The notes under the pieces were generated by a model. The model was not told the origin of the DNA. It worked only from the letters and a program-made list of their open reading frames with translations, and did not search any database. Position numbers and translations under genes: made by a program. A DNA stretch of 8,653 nucleotides from DASUFI01 sp036274635. GTDB taxonomy: Bacteria; Planctomycetota; B15-G4. Numbering within the stretch: position 1 is the first letter of the stretch; every line of letters starts with the position of its first letter. The stretch lies in the NCBI GenBank assembly GCA_036274635.1, contig DASUFI010000346.1, positions 1-8,653 of the forward strand, in the 5' to 3' direction. This document shows, piece after piece, positions 5,348 through 8,653 of the stretch.

Positions 5348-6349
5348 ATGACGGTGCTCTCCCGCACGCTGCGTCGCGCGCTGCCGCTGGCGCTGTCGGC
5401 GCTGCTGGCCTGCGACGGCAGCGCCCCGGGCGGGACACAGCCGTCGCCGGCGCAGCCGACCGCGACGCAGCCCGCCGACCCGGCGGCCTTCGAGGCGGCG
5501 CGCGCGCGGGCCGTGCACCTGCAGGACTCGGGCGGCGACCCGCAGGCGGTGCTCGACGCCCTGCTCGCGGCGCACCGGCTCAACGAGCAGCACCCGGGCA
5601 TCAACCGCCGCCTCGCCGTGCTCTACTCCGACCTCAAGCTCTACGAGCCGTCGCTGCACCACTTCCAGCTGCTGCACGACGCGCAGCCCGACGACCACGA
5701 CGCGCTGCTCTCGCTCGTCACGCTGCAGGTGCGCCTCGGTCAGCTCGACGCCGCCATGGCCAACCTGCCGCCGCTGCTGGCGGACCAGCACCTGGCCGGG
5801 GAGGGCCGCTACCAGCAGGCCACCATCCTCGACCTGCAGGGTCGCCGCCCGGAAGCCGAGGCGCTGGTGGCGGATCTCTCCGGCCTGTCGCCCGAGCAGG
5901 CCTACCGGTGCTTCTCGCTGCGCGGCCGCTACGAGTTCGAGAAGGGCGACATGGCCGCCGCGGCCGCGGACTTCGCCGCCGCGCTCAGTGGGCGCCCCGA
6001 CTACAAGGAGGCGCTGCGCGGCGCGGCTGACAGCGCGCGCCGCCTCGGCCACGAGGACGAGGCGCGGCGCTGGGACGAGGTGCTGGAGCTCTTCGTCGAC
6101 CTCACCGACAACGTCTTCATCAACACACCCAAGGCGGCGCCGCAGAAGCGCGCGGCGCTAGAGAAGCTGGTGGCCGCCTATCCCGCGTGGGGCAAGGGCT
6201 TCCTGGAGCTGGCCGACATGCAGGCGAAAGCCGGCGAGAAGGACGCCGCCTGCGCCACGATGCGCGCCTACCTCGCCGCGCGCGGCAGCGAGCTCGCGCC
6301 AGGCGACCGCGACAAGCTGGAGCAGCATTTCTGCGGAGGCGGCTCGTGA
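5348..6349 (+). CDS. TPR-repeat lipoprotein
   Basis: A 333-residue exported protein. A short basic N-terminus (RTLRR) and hydrophobic stretch lead to a lipobox LLAC with Cys22 as the lipidated residue, then a disordered P/T/Q/A linker (23-45). The rest is helical and reads as degenerate tetratricopeptide repeats, clearest at about 62-115, 118-146, 186-215, 220-245 and 264-312, so it is probably a protein-binding scaffold. Residue +2 after the Cys is Asp, which in E. coli keeps a lipoprotein in the inner membrane; whether that rule holds in this organism is unknown. Three further cysteines (188, 302, 329) could form disulfides. There is no catalytic motif. The ATG at 5348 gives a complete signal peptide. 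The gene overlaps the next one by GTGA, so the two products are probably made together. Its upstream region is shared with miaB. The precise role is unknown. Confidence 0.88.
   Translation: MTVLSRTLRRALPLALSALLACDGSAPGGTQPSPAQPTATQPADPAAFEAARARAVHLQDSGGDPQAVLDALLAAHRLNEQHPGINRRLAVLYSDLKLYEPSLHHFQLLHDAQPDDHDALLSLVTLQVRLGQLDAAMANLPPLLADQHLAGEGRYQQATILDLQGRRPEAEALVADLSGLSPEQAYRCFSLRGRYEFEKGDMAAAAADFAAALSGRPDYKEALRGAADSARRLGHEDEARRWDEVLELFVDLTDNVFINTPKAAPQKRAALEKLVAAYPAWGKGFLELADMQAKAGEKDAACATMRAYLAARGSELAPGDRDKLEQHFCGGGS
6335..6339 (+). promoter_or_regulatory. Ribosome binding site fixing the GTG start at 6346
   Basis: GGAGG sits within the last codons of the TPR lipoprotein gene, six bases before GTG 6346-6348. 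It decides the start of the next gene: starting here gives an immediate lipoprotein signal, whereas the upstream in-frame ATG at 6187 would bury the signal under about 53 arginine-rich residues read inside the previous gene. Confidence 0.82.
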
Positions 6350-8124
6350 GGTCGGCCGCGCTGGGCCTGCTGCTGGCCGCCTGCGGCGGCAAGCCGGAGG
6401 ACACGGCCCCACCGGCGGCGACCGCGCCGGCCGCCTCCACATCGACCGCCAGCGCGCCAGCCACCGCCACGCCGGGCGTGCCGCCCAAGCTGCCCGACAT
6501 GACCGCGGCCGCGGGCATAGCCTTCGTGCACGTCCACGGCGGCCACGGCAAGAAGTTCCTGTTCGAGACCATGGGCAGCGGCGTCGCGGCCGACGACTTC
6601 GACGGCGACGGCCGCCCCGACCTGCTCTTCCTGCAGAGCGGCACGCTGCCGCCCGAGGAGTTCACCGCCGAGGAGCGCCAGCGCGCCGATCAGGCCGAGG
6701 GCCAGACCGCGCGCCTGTACCTGAACGAGGGCGATTGGCATTTCCGCGACGCCACCGCGGGCAGCGGCCTCGACACGCCGTTCTATGCCATGGGCGTCAC
6801 GGTGGGCGACGTGGACGGCGACGGCGACCGCGACCTGTACGTCGGCGCCTACGGCCGCTCGCGGCTGTACCTCAACGACGGCCACGCGCACTTCCGCGAC
6901 GCGGGCGCCGAGTCGGGTCTGCACGACCCGTTGTGGACCATCAACGGCGCCTTCCTCGACGCGGACCTCGACGGCGACCTCGACCTCTACGCGCTGTCGT
7001 ACCTCGACATGCCCATCGCCAGCCACCGATTCTGCGGCCCGCGGCCCGACCTGCGCACCTACTGCCACGTGGACAACTGGCCCGGCCTGCAGCACCACCT
7101 GTGGATCAACGACGGGCGGGGCCACTTCACCGACGGCACGCAGGCGGCGGGCATGGAGGGCGTGACGGGCAAGGGCCTGTCGGCGGTGGCCTGCGACTTC
7201 GACGACGACGGCGACCAGGACATCTTCGCCGCCGACGACAGCACGCCGCACCTGCTGTGGCGCAACGACGGGGGCGGCCACTTCACCAACGTGGCGCGCC
7301 AGGCCGGCGTGGACCTCAATGCCGAGGGCCGCACCACCGCGGGCATGGGCACGGCCTGCGGCGACCTCGACGGCGACCTCGACCCCGACCTCTACATCGT
7401 GAACTTCCAGCAGGAGGCCAACACGCTGTACCGCAACGACGGCGGGCTGCTGTTCACGGACGTCTCCAGCAGCAGCGGCGCCGGCCTGCCCGCGCTGCCC
7501 TTCCTGGGCTTCGGCGCGGCGGCGCTCGACGTCGACAACGACGGCGACCTCGACCTGTACGTGGCCAACGGCCACATCATGGACAACATCGCGCAGATCG
7601 AGGAGCTGACCACGTGGGCCCAGGTCTCGCAGCTCTACCTCAACGACGGCCGCGGCCACTTCCACGTCGCGCCGGCGGACTGGGGGCCGTCGCTGTCCGA
7701 GCCGCGCGTCGGGCGCGGCCTGGCGCTGGCCGACCTCGACGGCGACGGCGACGAGGACCTGGCCATCTCCAACAGCACCCAACGCCCGTGGCTGCTGCGC
7801 AACGACGCGGCCAAGGGCCACCGCATCGTGCTGCGCCTGTCCGGCCCGCACGGCCGCGCCGACGCCGAGGGCGCGGTCGTCACGCTCACGGCCGGCAGCC
7901 TGAAGCTGCGGCGCGAGCTGGTGGGCGGCACGACCTACGCCTCGAGCAACTCGCACGACCTCGTCATCGGCCTGGGCGACGCCACGAGCGTGGACGAGCT
8001 GCTCATCCGCTGGCCAGGCGGCGGCGAGAGCAAGCTGGGCCCGCTGGCCGCGGATGCTCTCTACCGCATCGCCTTCGAGGGCGAGCTGCTGGGCAGCGAG
8101 CCGTTGCCTGCGCTGGGTCCCTGA
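6346..8124 (+). CDS. CRTAC1-type lipoprotein: FG-GAP/VCBS calcium-binding repeats with C-terminal ASPIC/UnbV domain
   Basis: A 592-residue exported protein. From the GTG start it reads MRSAALGLLLAAC, a short signal with lipobox LAAC and lipidated Cys13, followed by an A/P/T linker to about residue 46. A seven-blade-like set of FG-GAP repeats follows, each with a DxDxDG-type calcium loop: DFDGDGRPD (84), DVDGDGDRD (155), DLDGDLD (207), DFDDDGDQD (284), DLDGDLDPD (340), DVDNDGDLD (395) and DLDGDGDED (463). The spacing suits a beta-propeller. The C-terminal domain (about 490-575; KGHRIVLRLSG, VGGTTYASSNSHDL, LLIRWPGG) is ASPIC/UnbV, a module found with FG-GAP repeats in many Planctomycetota proteins and in human CRTAC1. 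The segment at about 228-240 has two cysteines (FCGP and YCH) that could pair. No enzyme activity is evident; carbohydrate or protein binding at the cell surface is an inference. Glycine at Cys+2 would allow outer-membrane sorting by the E. coli rule. It is coupled to the TPR lipoprotein by a GTGA overlap. Confidence 0.93.
   Translation: MRSAALGLLLAACGGKPEDTAPPAATAPAASTSTASAPATATPGVPPKLPDMTAAAGIAFVHVHGGHGKKFLFETMGSGVAADDFDGDGRPDLLFLQSGTLPPEEFTAEERQRADQAEGQTARLYLNEGDWHFRDATAGSGLDTPFYAMGVTVGDVDGDGDRDLYVGAYGRSRLYLNDGHAHFRDAGAESGLHDPLWTINGAFLDADLDGDLDLYALSYLDMPIASHRFCGPRPDLRTYCHVDNWPGLQHHLWINDGRGHFTDGTQAAGMEGVTGKGLSAVACDFDDDGDQDIFAADDSTPHLLWRNDGGGHFTNVARQAGVDLNAEGRTTAGMGTACGDLDGDLDPDLYIVNFQQEANTLYRNDGGLLFTDVSSSSGAGLPALPFLGFGAAALDVDNDGDLDLYVANGHIMDNIAQIEELTTWAQVSQLYLNDGRGHFHVAPADWGPSLSEPRVGRGLALADLDGDGDEDLAISNSTQRPWLLRNDAAKGHRIVLRLSGPHGRADAEGAVVTLTAGSLKLRRELVGGTTYASSNSHDLVIGLGDATSVDELLIRWPGGGESKLGPLAADALYRIAFEGELLGSEPLPALGP
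6964..7383 (+). repeat. 21-bp exact direct repeat within the FG-GAP gene
   Basis: The 21 bases encoding DLDGDLD occur identically at 6964-6984 and 7363-7383, about 400 bp apart; a close relative lies at 7732. They encode calcium loops of blades three and five. The repetition could reflect domain duplication, gene conversion or simply restricted codon choice (gac, ctc, ggc) in a high-GC genome. Confidence 0.7.
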
Positions 8125-8125
8125 A

Positions 8126-8653
8126 TCACTTGCCGGAGTTGCCGGCGGCCCAGTCGCGCCACTTCTTGATGGCCTTCTTGCGCTCGGCCTCGCTGGCGCG
8201 CGGGTCGAAGCCGGGGTCGTAGCCGGTCAGGCGCACGAGCGCCTCGGCCGCGGCCTTGCGAATGATCGGGTTGGGGTCGTCGAGGACGTCCATCAGCATG
8301 GGCACGGCCTCGACGGTGCCGAAGTCGCCCAGCACCTGCATGGCCCGCGTGCGCACGAAGGGGTCCTCGTCCTTCAGCACGGCGAGGAGGTCGGGGGCGA
8401 GCTGCTTGTAGCGGCCCTTGGCCACGCGGTCGACCGCGTCGAAGCGGTGGCCGGCGTCGGCGTCCTTGAGCTGGCGGCGGATCGCGTCCAGCTCGGCCTG
8501 CTGCGTGGGGTCCGCGGCGGCGGCGGCGGTGGGCGCGACGGCGCCCGGCGCGGCAGCCTGCGGCTCGCTGGCACGCAGAGCCAGCATCTGCTGCTGGCTG
8601 GCCACCATGTCGGCCAGCGTGTCGATGCGCGCCTCGAGGGCGTGCATGCGGTT
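8126..8653 (-). CDS. HEAT-repeat protein with N-terminal coiled coil (C-terminal part, start uncertain or outside window)
   Basis: The frame is open to the window edge (last codons read N-R before an ATG at 8647-8645), so the visible 175 residues may be the C-terminal part of a longer protein. No ribosome site can be judged. It begins with a heptad-like segment (MHALEARIDTLADMVASQQQ), then an A/P-rich linker containing a (cgg)5 run on the plus strand (8515-8529, polyalanine), then HEAT/PBS-lyase-type helical repeats, with KDEDPFVRTRAMQVLGDFG and DDPNPIIRKAAAEALVRLTG as the clearest units. The end (GFDPRASEAERKKAIKKWRDWA) resembles tails common on small HEAT proteins of Planctomycetota. HEAT repeats bind proteins; the partner is unknown. 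The gene is convergent with the CRTAC1-type gene, with stop codons one base apart. Confidence 0.85.
   Translation of the reverse strand, partial: NRMHALEARIDTLADMVASQQQMLALRASEPQAAAPGAVAPTAAAAADPTQQAELDAIRRQLKDADAGHRFDAVDRVAKGRYKQLAPDLLAVLKDEDPFVRTRAMQVLGDFGTVEAVPMLMDVLDDPNPIIRKAAAEALVRLTGYDPGFDPRASEAERKKAIKKWRDWAAGNSGK

Noticed and set aside
5341..5348. TGACGTCA palindrome as a CREB-like or known operator
   Set aside because: It is a perfect 8-bp palindrome, but it overlaps the start codon. I know of no bacterial regulator that would justify a named call from one copy.
3862..5604. Upstream extension of the ribD frame to a 951-residue protein
   Set aside because: The extension runs through miaB in another frame and is arginine/alanine-rich noise. 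RibD family length and the GTGA junction support the start at 3861.
6187..6345. Upstream ATG start for the CRTAC1-type protein
   Set aside because: The extra residues overlap the TPR gene, are arginine-rich, and would hide the lipobox. GTG 6346 has a perfect GGAGG and gives a proper signal peptide.
6268..7956. 562-residue antisense frame opposite the FG-GAP gene
   Set aside because: Its valine/glutamate-rich periodicity is the reverse complement of the Asp-rich calcium repeats and not an independent protein.

Overview
The window is GC-rich DNA (about three quarters G+C by eye) from a bacterial chromosome. It is densely packed, with strong G/C preference at third codon positions. The lineage cannot be fixed from sequence alone. 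The pairing of a TPR lipoprotein with an FG-GAP/ASPIC-UnbV (CRTAC1-type) lipoprotein, plus a small HEAT-repeat protein, is most typical of Planctomycetota, with Acidobacteriota, Myxococcota and similar groups as alternatives. The housekeeping genes (sirtuin, miaB, ribD) are ordinary for many Gram-negative-type bacteria. No mobile element, CRISPR array, tRNA or rRNA was seen.

Layout, left to right. (1) 1-387 (+): C-terminal part of a CobB-like class III sirtuin, cut by the window edge at its catalytic histidine. (2) 388-481: a leader with a weak promoter-like sequence and competing hairpins. (3) 482-2224 (+): a SulP-family permease with a STAS domain, strikingly close to E. coli DauA. (4) 2278-2691 (-): an unrecognised three-helix membrane protein of clearly lower GC with a perfect Shine-Dalgarno. 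(5) 2749-3861 (-): ribD. (6) 3858-5267 (-): miaB, whose stop overlaps the ribD start by four bases (GTGA). (7) 5268-5347: an 80-bp divergent promoter region with a 9-bp inverted repeat. (8) 5348-6349 (+): TPR lipoprotein. (9) 6346-8124 (+): CRTAC1-type lipoprotein, overlapping the previous gene by GTGA. (10) 8126-8653 (-): C-terminal part of a HEAT-repeat protein, convergent with the previous gene with one base between the stop codons.

Functional picture. miaB-ribD, possibly with the small membrane gene behind them, form a leftward unit for tRNA 2-methylthiolation and riboflavin synthesis. The divergent rightward unit encodes two lipoproteins whose translation looks coupled, which suggests they act together in the cell envelope. 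Their actual function is unknown, and they are the best candidate here for something undescribed. The sirtuin and DauA-like genes are co-oriented. Class III sirtuins can remove succinyl groups and DauA carries succinate, so a link is conceivable but speculative.

Most of the window is ordinary core genome. The points worth checking are the lipoprotein pair, the atypical membrane gene with its masked ribosome site, the divergent promoter with its inverted repeat, and the dauA leader.
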